From positions 17,959,046-18,023,045 of the forward strand of contig NC_053400.1 in the NCBI RefSeq assembly GCF_016859285.1: a stretch of 64,000 bases of DNA. Reading direction: 5' to 3'. Made by a program: the position numbers and the translations under genes. Of the stretch, positions 22,482-51,934 are shown in pieces (position 1 is the first letter of the stretch; the number at the start of each line of letters is the position of its first letter). Under the pieces are notes generated by a model. The model did not search any database. It was not told the DNA's origin and worked only from the letters and a program-made list of their open reading frames with translations. The stretch comes from Xiphias gladius. Taxonomy: Eukaryota > Chordata > Actinopteri > Istiophoriformes > Xiphiidae.

Positions 22482-25400
22482 ATGTTGTGTGTTGACAAAC
22501 CGGAGCCAGCCAGAGAGATGACCCGTAAAAGAAGTGTGGTTTGGGGCTTTTTTAAAACCGTGGACTCAGAGTCGGTCCAGTGTCTGCTCTGCAGGGGCTA
22601 CCAGTCCAGACAGGTTCAAGGCAGCACCACGGCCATGCTGAGACATCTGCGTGTCAAACACCCCAAAGAGGTCGCCAAGAAATGTAAAGGACGGGCGCCT
22701 CAAACTGTCTCCAGAAACGGCCATCAAGACGTGGACACGGACAGTGAACAGTTCTGCTCCGGTACGATTCACTAAATCATCAGTGGGTAGTTGACTGAAG
22801 CACTGAGTTCCTGGCATCCGCAGATGAAACCATTAGTTAATTAATCCAGTAGTCGATCGACAGAAAATTAATTGGCAACTATTTTGATGATGATTTTAGT
22901 CGTTTTTTTAAAGCAAAAAATGTCAAATATTTGCTGGTACCAGCTTCTCAAATGTGAGGCTTTGGTGCTTTTCTAGTCATACGTGATAGTAAACTGAATA
23001 TCTTTGGGTTCTGGACCGTTGGTCAGACAAGGAAAGACATCTGAAGACGTCGCCTTGGGAAATTTTTCACTACTACTTATATTTTATAGACAAAACTAAT
23101 AAACGATCAATTGAGAAAACAATCAGCAAATTAATTGATAATGAAAATAATCGTTAGTTGCAGCCCCAGAATTAGCTCAATGCAGAGCTGAAACAATTTA
23201 TCTATCCACAGAAAATTGATCAACTATTTTGATAATCAATTTGAAGTTTAAGTAATTTTTCTAGCAAAATGCCAATTTGGTTCCAGCTTCTTAAATATGA
23301 GGGATTTCTGATTTTCTGTGTTTTTATATCATTGCAAAGTGAATAAATATGTGGTTTGGACACTGAAAGATATTTGAAGATGTCAACTTGGGACTTTGGA
23401 AATTGTGACTGGCGCTCCTCATTATGTTCAGACAATTTAAGGACCACGCCATTAATTGAGAAATGTATCGGCAGATTACTGAGTAATGGAAAATAATTGT
23501 TAGTTGCACAAAAACACAGCAGTTATTTACACCTGTGCTTTTATCTAAAAATGTCTTCCGTGGAAAAGCCCTGTTGACTTCAACTTTTAAACCCCCTTCA
23601 GTCAGTGTGACTGAAGAAAAGCAACCTGCTTTGTCTCTACACTCAACAGTCTCTCACCTACACCAAGAACAGATTAAAATGTGAATGAGATGTGCCATAA
23701 TGTTTTTTTTTTTTTTTTCTACATTTAAGGCTTTATGTGTAGTGTAACAAGCTGTTATAGAATATTGCTTTACTGGCATTATTGCTCCAAAGTGGAGTTA
23801 AATTAATGATGATCAGAGTTTCATAAATTCGTAGGTATTATTTTAAATGTCTGTCCATTGAGGACAGCAGTCTAAACGCTTTAGGTCACAGTCAGCTTTT
23901 CAGCCTGATTGTCGTCTTTCTATCACATCTGAAATAATAAGAATCCAGTAAAACAGCAGGAAAATTAATCACCAACAATTTTGGTAACAGATTAACTGTT
24001 CCAGTCATTTACCAAGCAAAAATGGCAAGTATATTTGTTTTTCAAATTTAAGGCTTTGCTGCTTTTCTCTGTTTGACGGAATTATAATCTGGGTTTAGGA
24101 CTGTTGGTCAGACAAGACAAACAACTTGAAAGTATCACATTGGAATTCAGGAACTTTGGTATTTTGAGTGTTTTCTGACATTTTACACACTTTAAAAAAA
24201 AAAAATCCACATATTAATCAATAATGAATTGTTACTTGCAGCTGTAATTATAACTTTATTTTCTTCTTATTTAGTGGAAGTGGCACTGGAGGACGGAGAC
24301 TCTGACAACCATACTACCATGAATGAATCTGATATTAGTTGTGCTATTAATGGCATCCTAGAAGCTGCACAAGGAGGTTCAGCAGAACAAACACCGCTTG
24401 GAGAGGCGAGTGATGACCTCCCTGTAAGACGTAGCCGGCACAAACGGAGCTTAATTTGGAGGCACTACGAGCATTTGGACAGTTTGAATGCTGCTCGTTG
24501 TCGCATCTGCATGAAGAAGTTACAGTGCTTTGAAGGTGGCGGCACCAGCAACTTGCGTCGGCACATGTCAAAGAGACACCCGGAGGTGTTTTCTAGGCTC
24601 GTGGCCGGCGGGCTTAACCCACCTCCACCGAACTCATCACAGGGCTCAAATGCTAATGGTGACACATCGACCTCTCCAGAAACTGCTGGGGCAACAGAGC
24701 AGAGAAAGTTTTCAGGTAAGCTTTCGTAGCTCACTAGTGTTTTAGTTTGTAAATAATTCTTTTCAAAGTCATCTTCTCAAACAATGCTCTCTGATAATAC
24801 TGTCATGGCAAATGCATGAATCTCACCTACTTGTAATCACATAATTAATTTATAATTGATATATAGACAGGTGAAAAATTAAAGGAAAAACCAACACAAA
24901 GTGTCTCAGTAAGGTGTTGGGCCACTGTGTGCTGCCAAACAGCTTCAATGCTCCTTGGCATTGATTCTACAAGTCTGTGGAACTCTGCTGGAGGGATGGA
25001 AACCATTCCTGCAAAAGATATTCCCTCATTTGGTGTTTTGATGATGATGGTGGTGGAGAGAGCTGTCTAACACGTTGGTCCAAAATCTCCCATAGGTGTT
25101 CAACTGGGTTGACATCTGGTGACTGCGAAGGCCATAGCATATGATTCATATCATTTTCATACTCATCAAACCATTCAGTGACCCCTTTTGCCCTATGGAG
25201 GGGGGCATTGTCATCCCGGAAGAGGCCACTCCCAGCAGGATATGAATGTTTCATCACAGGATAAAGGTGATCACTCAGAACAACTTTGTATTGATTTGCA
25301 GTGACCCCTTCCTATAAGGGGACAAGTGGACCCAAACGATGCCAGCAAAATGGCTCCCACAGCATAACAGAGCCACCAAATGTCCTCACTATAGGGGTCA

Positions 25401-26526
25401 AGCATTCAGGCCTGTACCGTTTACTTGGTGTATGCCACACATGAATTTGCCAATTTGTCAAGGATATGGTGAGGGATTACTCATCTGACCATATCGCTAT
25501 TTTCCACATCTCCTTAGACCAGTGTCTATGGTTTTTGCACCACTGAACTCTTAAATCTGCATTCATTTTTGTAATGAGGGATTTATGGGCTGTACCACTA
25601 CTATAATATCCCTCTCTATGTAATTGTCAGCGGAATGTTCTTGCCTACACAGACTGATCACGTCCTGCATTGACATTCAGTCACATTCACAGCCACAGTC
25701 TGCCGCTTTTCCTTTCATATCGCACTAATCCACGTGCATGAAGGTCATCAAATATGTGCTGTCAACCACGATTTCCGACCCTATTTACTGACTTCTTTCC
25801 CGTAGATCTAAATGCTGATGTCACTTCAGTCACTCATCCTATTGAAGCACTAGCCAGAATCCACTGGACCTGCCCAGCGTTTTTATACAGGACACAGAGC
25901 ATGATTGGATGTTAATTACGAAATTGTACCATGCAGTGCTCCTATCTGGAAGCATTTGCATTCATTATGTTTCTCCAATCATTTATTAAGGTTTTTCCTT
26001 TAATTTGTCACCCATCTGTATATTATATTATAATTCACATCACTTTTAAAACACTGTGCTGATAAAAACACAACTTTCAATACAGCGAGATGACTGCCAG
26101 TTTTGACTGCCAATGTTAAAATTTGTTTGATTTGTTTGTTCCCAGGTCGTTATGAGACTAAACGTGGCCTTCTCCTTCTCTGTTCTTACAGGTGTGTTGA
26201 AAGGTTCAAGAGCGTCTGAAGGAGAAAAGCGTGTGTTGAGGAGAGAGCGGGAGCTGATTGAAGCTCTGAGGAGAGCGCAGAAGGAGGAGGCTCGGGCTCT
26301 GGAGCATCAGAGGGAGCTGCTTGAGAAGCTGCGTGCAGCAGATGCCCGAGAGGCAGCTGCAGAGAGGGAGAAAATTGAGTCACTGAGGAAAGTACAGCAG
26401 GAGGAAGCCAAAGAATTAAGTGGACAGAGAGAAGAGCTGCAGAAGGAAAAGGCAGAGCTACAGAAGAAATGGGAAGAGCTTCAGCAAGAAAGAGAAGAAC
26501 TTCTCTTGTTTTCCAGAGGACAGTAA
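22482..26526 (+). CDS. uncharacterised protein with two BED zinc fingers and a C-terminal coiled coil, 3 exons
   Basis: The exons are 22482-22761, 24275-24715 and 26192-26526; phases agree (1056 nt, 351 residues). Finger 1 (about residues 15-62) and finger 2 (about 149-197) both follow a KRS[VL][VI]W lead and share the spacing C-x2-C-x17-H-x4-H (CLLC...RHLRVKH; CRIC...RRHMSKRH), which defines the BED class. An acidic linker lies between them. Residues about 250-348 form a charged coiled coil with repeats of the type REL[IL]E[AK]LR. BED fingers bind DNA and come from hAT transposases; here the transposase core and its hATC dimerisation domain are absent, and the coiled coil could supply dimerisation. 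The protein is probably nuclear. I do not recognise an orthologue. Met13 is an alternative start. Intron 1 holds three repeats, the last touching the exon 2 acceptor; intron 2 holds a Tc1 relic. Confidence 0.8.
22825..23166 (+). repeat. fish 'gattaatcg' repeat, copy 2
   Basis: The copy has cgacagaaaattaattggca, then accagcttctcaaatgtgag, then gaatatctttgggttctgga, and ends gaaaataatcgttagttgca. It lies in intron 1 of the BED-finger gene in plus orientation and looks complete. Confidence 0.7.
23183..23507 (+). repeat. fish 'gattaatcg' repeat, copy 3
   Basis: Starts gagctgaaacaatttatcta and ends aaaataattgttagttgca, with ttccagcttcttaaatatga in the middle. It stands 16 bases after copy 2, head to tail, and is more diverged. 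Confidence 0.65.
23937..24243 (+). repeat. fish 'gattaatcg' repeat, copy 4, abutting exon 2
   Basis: A degenerate copy: aggaaaattaatcaccaaca, gactgttggtcagacaagac, and a closing ataatgaattgttacttgca. Its end lies about 30 bases before the exon 2 acceptor of the BED-finger gene and supplies a second possible acceptor AG (24240-24241). Confidence 0.6.
24240..24274 (+). promoter_or_regulatory. two competing 3' splice sites for exon 2 of the BED-finger gene
   Basis: The distal AG at 24273-24274 follows a strong pyrimidine tract (ttattttcttcttatttag). A proximal AG at 24240-24241 (gttacttgcag) lies in the repeat end. They are 33 bases apart, and the 33 bases are open in frame, so the proximal site would add 11 mostly hydrophobic residues ([11 protein letters not shown]). 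The distal site looks stronger. Confidence 0.45.
24867..26020 (-). mobile_element. decayed Tc1/mariner-type transposon, DD36E-like spacing
   Basis: The termini are inverted: acaggtgaaaaattaaagg on the left, and cctttaatttgtcacccatc on the right; both then share ggaaaaacc inward, with TA at the edges. Total length is about 1.15 kb. On the minus strand the C-terminal transposase part is open at 25257-24967 (96 residues). It has [27 protein letters not shown] and the expected end of the family protein. Between the D aligned with Tc1 QDND and the E of NPVE I count 36 residues, not the 34 of classic Tc1. Upstream parts are not open in one frame, so the copy cannot encode a whole transposase. It sits in intron 2 of the BED-finger gene, antisense to it. 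Confidence 0.85.
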
Positions 26527-27027
26527 CCCCCCTGATTCTGTTACAACATTACAACGGGACTCTGATGTCAGGTTTTCTATAAATGCCTTGAGACTATTTC
26601 AAACATGAGATGGTGTAAAAATGTAAACTCCTCTTTTAGTCAAATATATTTTGCAAACAGTCAGTGGACCGTTGATTTTGTTTCCGTTGCAGCGGATGTC
26701 CTGACATCACTCTGGCATATATAGAAATTTGACTGGCTATAAAAATGTACGTGTTCCTTCAAACTCTTGAAGTCTTCAGTACAGGATCAGACCAGTTGCA
26801 CAAATCATTGTCATAACCTTGTCCAGTAAAAATACTTTTTTTCTTTTTTTGTTTTGTTTTTACTCTGCTTACTATGAAGACTTGAAACCATCAGTCATTC
26901 ACGTCATACTTTCTTTTCCACCACAATACAGCATGTTATCACTAACGGGTGGTGTGATCCTCTTATGAAACATAAATGACCCTGAGACTTGAAGTGAGTC
27001 TCTTGTAAAATGTATGGAGTCTTTTGA

Positions 27028-27033
27028 AATAAA
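27028..27033 (+). terminator. polyadenylation signal of the BED-finger gene (AATAAA)
   Basis: AATAAA lies about 500 bases after the stop codon in an AT-rich 3' UTR. No repeat intervenes. Confidence 0.55.
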
Positions 27034-27414
27034 ATGCCATTTTGAGAGTATCAAGTTTTCATTATTTTACCTGTTTTTTTTTTAAGCTGGATGTTTAGGA
27101 AGAACATAATGTTGGGAGGGATAATTTAAAGGTGTAAACCAATGTATAATTAGAGAAGCAGTTTTAATTTTTGTAAAAATCTTGTTTTATACTCCCACTG
27201 TTCATCAGTTGTACATGAACACTGTAGGTAATGAGGTTAAATGCTTGATGAACTCGGACATTTTGTACACGAGTGTATCCGAGACTTTACAATCAAACCA
27301 AAGAGCTACATTTTCTATGATTTACTTCTCTCACAGCCAAACTCTAAACGTATGAGCTCCCGCTTTGTCACTGCTTTATGGTACGAGTAACTGTCAGTCA
27401 TCTCAGAAGATCCT

Positions 27415-27815
27415 GACTGGAAGAATTCCAGTCCAATTCTAGATATAGACTAATTTCATTTAAAATCTTACACAGACTGCATTACTCTAAAACTAAACTT
27501 AGTAAGATATTTGAATCGGTTTCTCCCATGTGCGATAGATGTGGTACTGCTGAGGGGTCACTATCCCTTATTCTGGCACTGTCCAGTACTAGGTCATTTC
27601 TGGTGTGACATACTAAATTGGTTTTCCAACAACATGGAACTAACATTCAGCCAGACTGTATTTTGGCAATATTTTTTCAAAGCAGGCATGGTTGCAGCTA
27701 AAAAATTAATATTACTAAGCTGGAAGTCTCTTACATCTAGTTTTAATACCCATATTATTTCAGTTTTTATTATGTTTAAATGGTTCACATTCCTAAATTA
27801 TATTATGAACTAATA
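27415..27815 (+). mobile_element. L1/Tx1-type LINE, 3' ORF2 fragment
   Basis: Plus-strand translation gives a C-terminal ORF2 signature split across two frames: SPMCDRCGTAEGSLSL in one and FWHCPVLGHFWCDILNWFS in the next. This is the Cys-rich tail (C-x2-C ... H-x4-C type) common to L1-clade ORF2 proteins. At least one frameshift and several stops are present. Only this 0.4-kb end survives, with no poly(A) tail seen. Confidence 0.6.
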
Positions 27816-27914
27816 GCAAACCTGGGGTAAGGTCCTGATTTAGAACAAGATCACTTTTTGACCTTAGGGGCTACTGGCAAATTAAAGAAGCACCCCAACC
27901 AAGCTCATTTTTAA

Positions 27915-28824
27915 AGGTTCTATATGTAGGTTTTTGCTATTGCTACATAGCCAATGTTAGCATTAACAGCTGTTTACTTGCCATTTTAGAAGATACGTTG
28001 CAAGATCAACATCAAACTTCATCTCCAGTGGTGGAAAACAACACCAGTGTTAACTCTTGTTTTGCCTTTATTTCTATCACTTCTTTTCTTCTACAGAAGT
28101 TAGCATGCTAACCAGCTATAGCCGCAGCCCATCCCATCTCTTAATACCATTTCCATTAAGTAGTTAAGTCATGAGAGCACTGCTGCTGGTCAACGGCAAA
28201 AAGGATGCCAAAAGATTCCTGTTGTTTCACCGTTTGTTGTTATTATTATAGCTAAAAAGCACATTAGCTTACATTAACGTTACTTTCAGCATCTAGAAGC
28301 CACAGACGCTAACAAACTAGCAAGCTAGGAGGCGGGTAATGTAATACAGGAAATGCAAAGGCATAATGACAGAGGGAAAAGATGAGGCCCATGGGAATAT
28401 CAACATTTTCCTGATATTATAAAATTTCTAAGAAAAAATATATACGACTAAAATTACAATATATTGCCTTAGCATCCAAAAAAATGAACTTCCCGGGCCT
28501 CTGCCATTTCTGCAAACATCAGAAAACACATCTCAACTTGTGAACTGAGAGCTTTCAGAAAAATCCAAGGTCAGGTTGTGAATACCACAAGAAGGGGGCA
28601 TTCATATGGACGCTTCTCATGAAATGGTAAACAAGATCCCATCTGAAGGCAGCAACTGGAGCGTTCAGTATTTCCTCAGTCCAACATGAGAGGATGAAGA
28701 AGTGACGCATAAAGGAATGAAGTTTGATGCTGAAGTTGCAACGTTTCTTCTAGACTGGCAGGTAAACAGCTGTTAATGCTAACATTGCCAATGTAGTGAT
28801 AGCAAAAACTTAGATATATCACCT
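27915..28824. mobile_element. TTAA-flanked non-autonomous DNA element with ~90-bp inverted repeats
   Basis: The left end (27915 on) contains ccaatgttagcattaacagc and tgtttacttgcc. The right end (about 28735-28824) contains ggtaaacagctgttaatgct and aacattgccaatg, its inverted partner, and the match continues over about 90 bases. TTAA flanks both sides (27911-27914 and 28825-28828), though TTAA could also be part of the termini. The inside has no coding frame. Length is 910 bases. Confidence 0.75.
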
Positions 28825-28961
28825 TTAAAGAATATTTGTTAACTACATAAATCTTAAAATTGATAAATGGATTAATTTTTTCCCTTTTTTTTACTTACGC
28901 AAGAAAGATAAGCAGCTCTGTGCTCTTTACTTTGACAAGTATATATGTGCAATACACAATG

Positions 28962-28990
28962 CAAAGAGAGAGAGAGAGAGAGAGAGAGAG
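28962..28990. repeat. (GA)n microsatellite
   Basis: About 14 GA units between two TTAA-flanked elements. Confidence 0.9.
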
Positions 28991-29178
28991 GAACCCGGGT
29001 GTCTGGGAGTCCACAGGTCAGTTTTGCTCCTGGGCCTGATAGTGACTTAATCTGGCTCTGACTGGTAGGATCTGAAAAGCCATACAACACCAGGAGTGAG
29101 CATGAAATTTGTTTCAGTTAGTTGTAATTTGGATGAACCGACCTATTCTTGGATTAAAAAATTGCCTCCTTTGTTTAA

Positions 29179-29799
29179 AGGATAGATCCATATTTTTTCA
29201 AGTCCGTCTTAAGACAATAGGACATTGAAACAAGTTCATCTTGCTTTGATTATTCTTCTTTTTCATACAGGCCATTAAGAGATCGCTTCCTAGTGTGATT
29301 TCAGTGGAAGTGATGGAAGACAAAATCCTCAGTCCTTGTTCTGTTCAAAAATGTATTCCAAAGTTTATTTTAAACTGTTATGGGGCTTTTAGTCTGAGGT
29401 AGTTGAAGCAAGAAGATATTTACCATATGTAGTATACTTTACTGTAAAATCTCCTTTTTCTGTATTGCACACAGTGTTTCTTTGTCAAGTTGCAGTGGAG
29501 GGCTAGTGTGTGTTGATGGGGGGGGGGTTGAAAAGACTGTAACTTTGGAAGATATCCTCTCTATTTGATTAACTCAGACTGTTTAAACCTCATATTAATC
29601 TCAGATTAATTTAATATTAAATTTGCACATTTTTGTATTGAGGACCGGGTCCCCCATCAGTGGAAGCATTTTAGGAAGTGAACTTTTTATGGCCAGTATG
29701 AAGAGGGGGAAAGATTACTGTATGAAAAACTGTTTCAATGTCAATATGGCCATCTGATTATTGTTTTAAGACAAACCTGAAGAATTGTGAACCTATCCT
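29179..29799. mobile_element. second TTAA-flanked element with ~200-bp inverted repeats
   Basis: The left end reads aggatagatccata then tcaagtccgtcttaagacaa; the right end reads tgttttaagacaaacctgaa then gaattgtgaacctatcct, its inverse. Pairing continues inward: cattgaaacaagttcatctt against gaaaaactgtttcaatgtca, and tttttcatacaggccattaa against ttatggccagtatgaagagg. TTAA lies at 29175-29178 and 29800-29803. Length is 621 bases with no coding frame. I recognise the family as widespread in fish genomes. Confidence 0.75.
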
Positions 29800-30094
29800 T
29801 TAAGTACAAAACCGTACAGCGCATGCTTGGACTTAAATGTCTTTGACCCAGACTCAAGTTTCTCAGGTAGCAATTGTGTGCTTCCACAGCTAGCCCCAAA
29901 TGGTAATGTGTGGCCTTGTGTTATCGATGGTTAAGGAAAATGTTACAATCATGCTTGGAAATACGTTCACCCACATTTTAAGACGAGGAGGCAGCGTGTC
30001 TTCTCCGTAGGCCACATTCTTACACGGAAAAGCGCTGCCTTACAGGCTAAACCCAGGGACAATCGCTACATTGCTCACTCGGTTCTCCTGACTG

Positions 30095-30113
30095 GGTGTT
30101 TCGGTGGCGGAAG

Positions 30114-30122
<9 letters not shown>
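30095..30122 (+). promoter_or_regulatory. cog4 start region with ETS-like and YY1-like core
   Basis: The sequence gtgtttcggtggcggaagat leads into ggctgac, so cggaag (ETS-like) and aagatggc (YY1-like) overlap the translation start itself. This layout is common at TATA-less housekeeping promoters, and the surrounding 150 bases are CpG-rich. Confidence 0.4.
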
Positions 30123-42637
<12,515 letters not shown>

Positions 42638-43240
42638 CTCACGAGCCAGCGCACTGGTTATCAGTGAGTGCTGTGCGGTACCCACCTTCTGATGCATTTC
42701 ACTAAAGAGCTCTGCACAATCCAGATTTAATCCATGTTCATGTAAATGGGTGTGGGCAGGGCACGGGCAAATGGCTGGGGATTTCTGTTTTTGCTGGAAA
42801 CACAAATGCTCATTGCTTTTCCAGGAGATTTGAGTCGAGTTTTCAGACTCTGCTTTCTGCTCCATACCTGGCTGATGTCAGTCTGTATCAGAGCTACTGC
42901 TCAGCTTTTAGGGGCCAGGGTTTGTGTTTGCATGGCAGGAATGGCAAACTATTTGCTAGGAGTTAACTGTAAAATATGTGATTATTCTCTTAAATGTGTA
43001 ATTAAAAGTGTAAGAGTGTAATTGTCTCAAAGTGGGAGTTGGAACCTCTTAACGTGTAACTGGCTCTGAGAAACGAGGACACAGTGGGACTGAGGAGCGG
43101 AGCTCTGCGGCTGTCAGTGAAACAGCAGTAATGAACATCATACCCATTAAACTGACAGAAGCAGGTCAGACAGCTGATCCAGCCTAGTCATTCAATATAT
43201 GAATAGCTCCTTGTCTGTGATGATGGAACACTTTTAACCT

Positions 43241-43246
43241 AATAAA
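43241..43246 (+). terminator. candidate polyadenylation signal of cog4 (AATAAA)
   Basis: AATAAA about 600 bases after the cog4 stop codon, in cctaataaattgaaagcc. No nearer canonical hexamer was noticed. Confidence 0.5.
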
Positions 43247-44343
43247 TTGAAAGCCGCTGTGCAATGCTCCTGATCCCTGCCATCCAACACATTTCGCCAA
43301 GTGCTGCCCTATTGCCATGCGAGAACTGTTCCCAATCTTTTATACATTTTTCTGACACTAAATACAAAGCTGTGTTCACCAGGCAATGAAGCATTAAAAG
43401 TGGTCCATTCTCATAATATTCAGCCTAATTTCCTGGTCTAATGTTAATTCTCAGCACAGATTAAAGCAGGTCAGTGTGCGTTTAAACTTTTGCTGAGAGG
43501 ACAGCACTGCCATCGTACAATTTGTTATCAACCCTCTTACCTTCTCCAGAGCAATCAGACTCAGACCATGAACACAGGGATAGTTAGGAAAAGTGTGGCT
43601 TTAATGTAAACACAACATTCGATTGGCTCAGCACAAACATTCCACATGAGAGCAACCAATAAACTACTGAATAGGATGGGGTGCAGCACAAAAACATTCA
43701 CAGTAAAAAAAAAAAAAATCTGGTATAATCGTAATATATATATACAGTACGGTGCTTGTAAGGTGAAAATGGAGATAGGATATGGGGACTGATATGTGAC
43801 AGGTAAGAGTATACAGGAATGGGAAGATGAATTTCTGGGTGCACAGGTGAAAATGGAGAGCTGTACTTTTTCTCTCTGAAAAGAGAAATGTGACAGACGG
43901 GGGATAATGGTTCCCTGTTTACTGATCAGGGGAGAAGAGGGTTAAAAAAACCCCAACTCCCCAGACAGAGGCTGCCTCAAATAATATTGTTCTCCTCGTG
44001 CAGTCTTCTATTTCTACACAGATTCACATCGAAGGGTAAAGCACGACACAGAGAGCAAGATGTCGTTGGAGGGCTGCTTTCTACCCTCTGAACCGTAGAC
44101 AGGTATCGGTGTACCCCAGTTTTTCATGACAGGAAATAAATATGTGGCACGGGATTTCAGGAGGTAGGAGGAGGCATGTAGGGCATGAGGGTTAAATAAA
44201 TAAATCATTCGATGATAGTAAAATGTTAGATCTTTTACTTAAGTAACAATAATTGATATTGTGAGCAATGATTTCTGATCCAATCCCCTGTCGTTCTGAT
44301 CTGTTGCTCTCGGATGGTTGCCACCGATATGACCTTTTTCTCT

Positions 44344-44346
<3 letters not shown>

Positions 44347-44374
<28 letters not shown>
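44347..44374. repeat. poly(T) tract, 28 bases
   Basis: A homopolymer run in the probable gnao1 3' UTR; on the gnao1 strand it is poly(A). Confidence 0.9.
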
Positions 44375-44379
<5 letters not shown>

Positions 44380-45138
44380 ATCATTGGCTGATAGGTGTTT
44401 CCTCGGGCTACAGCAGGCCAATGGCAATGGGCGGCCACTCTGAATAGAAGAGTCCTCTCTTTCATTATCTTTTGAAGCAAAAGAGAACACAGAGAGTGGA
44501 ACAGACCTGCAGGCTACTCAGTCATGTGTGGGACTGGAGGAGAGGGGAGCTTTGTCCCCTCTGAAAGTTAAAATAGCCTCCTCCTTTCCAACCATGACCC
44601 TCAGCCATGAGGATGGCACCTCCCCAACATCATAATCATCATCTCCACCTTCACACACACAGCAGCTCTTCAAACTGAGCACCAGAGGTTGTATTCAGTA
44701 CGGATATAAATGCCTCGGGACTTGCGCATAAAAAAATGTCACATAAAGAATGGGACAATATTCCACGTTGTGCTTAAAAATGACATTGCACTCTCCTCAT
44801 GATGTATTTCTGGGCTGAGTTGTGCAAAACGAGACTCAAGCTGAATAAACCGCTGGTGCTGCCGCTTCTGTTTCGTCCCAGTTGTTGACACACACATCAA
44901 CAAAACATGAAACATTCAGCTCAAAAACACATTTTGATATGACAAAACGGGTTGTATACTGAAATCAAAAGGAGAGGAAGGGAAGAAATCATGGTAATAA
45001 TCCAGTGTGGTGTCTGACGGCAGCTCTTTGGGTCCATTTGGACGTGTAGAATTACATAAGTATATGTTTAAGTATCATCAAAATTATCATTATTAACACC
45101 TCATACTCTCCATGACAACCTCTGTGCTTAGCCAGGCC

Positions 45139-51071
<5,933 letters not shown>

Positions 51072-51342
51072 TCAATCAGCGCGATGTCTCTCACTCGCTC
51101 CTCGGCGCGGTCTGCTACAGCATTAGGCCCGGATTGAGGGCAGAACGGAGCCGGTATCCAGAGACGCTCTTTTCTCCGTGACTCTGAGTGTGTGTCTCGC
51201 TCCGTCCCCTCTCTCAGAGGGGGTTTGGGGGTGGGGTCGTTGTGCTCGAGCCTGCGGGGTTGGGGTTGTTGTTAGGTGGGGAGGGTGGGGGGGTCTCTCT
51301 CCCTCTCTCTCCCTCTCTCTTGCTCTCTCTACAGGGCGTCAC

Positions 51343-51374
<32 letters not shown>
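51343..51374. repeat. (GAT)n trinucleotide microsatellite
   Basis: About ten GAT units in the upstream/5' UTR region of gnao1, about 340 bases from the start codon, next to a CT-rich tract. Confidence 0.95.
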
Positions 51375-51375
<1 letters not shown>

Positions 51376-51934
51376 CAACGAGCGCGAGCGATTTCCACGT
51401 ATGTGTTCACGAAGGCAGACAGGAGCGGCGCGAGCGCACGGGGAGGGGCCATCCGCGCGAGACTCACCTACCGCAGACAATCCGTCTGACGTCAGCGCGG
51501 CCGAGGTTTAATCACGGCAGTGAAAGATTGCTCACGTTAAGGAGACGTTAGACGGGCACCGCCGTCCCGCTGGACGCCGGTGCCGGTGCACACACTGACA
51601 CTCGTCACTTCTCCGGCGACTTACGCTGACGTTCAGCCGTGTCAACAACCCGTGGGGGGAAAGTACCTGCCTGCATTTAATCGACGTTGAGGCTACGCCG
51701 CCGTGGACAAAATGCGGGGTTTGGATTGGCTGACTGCGACGGGAATTGTTGCTCCCGGGTCTATTCAACTAATTCATTTGTTACTTGGTCCATGTCTGAA
51801 AGCTCCACGGGCTGATTGTCTGTGTCAAACAAAACCTTTCATTTGTGGCTGAGTGGAGCTACTAACAAAAAAAAAGCTCTGGCAACATGTAACACCTGTA
51901 AGCTTTACGAGGTTTTTATGTAATCATTTGAGTT

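Larger units (their letters stand above)
26527..30113. other. intergenic region between the BED-finger gene and cog4
   Basis: The stretch holds the BED-gene 3' UTR, an L1-type LINE scrap, two TTAA-flanked inverted-repeat elements with a (GA)n run between them, and about 300 bases of unique sequence leading into the cog4 promoter. No gene is seen. Confidence 0.55.
42638..45138. other. cog4-gnao1 convergent 3' region
   Basis: The stretch holds the cog4 3' UTR (to about 43.26 kb) and, on the other strand, the probable gnao1 3' UTR. A minus-strand ATTAAA near 43.60 kb may end the gnao1 transcript. A poly(T) run lies at 44347-44374. I looked here for a second pair of gnao1 terminal exons and saw none. 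Confidence 0.45.

Noticed and set aside
24967-25257. 96-residue minus-strand frame as a host gene
   Set aside because: It is the C-terminal end of a Tc1-type transposase inside an element with inverted termini.
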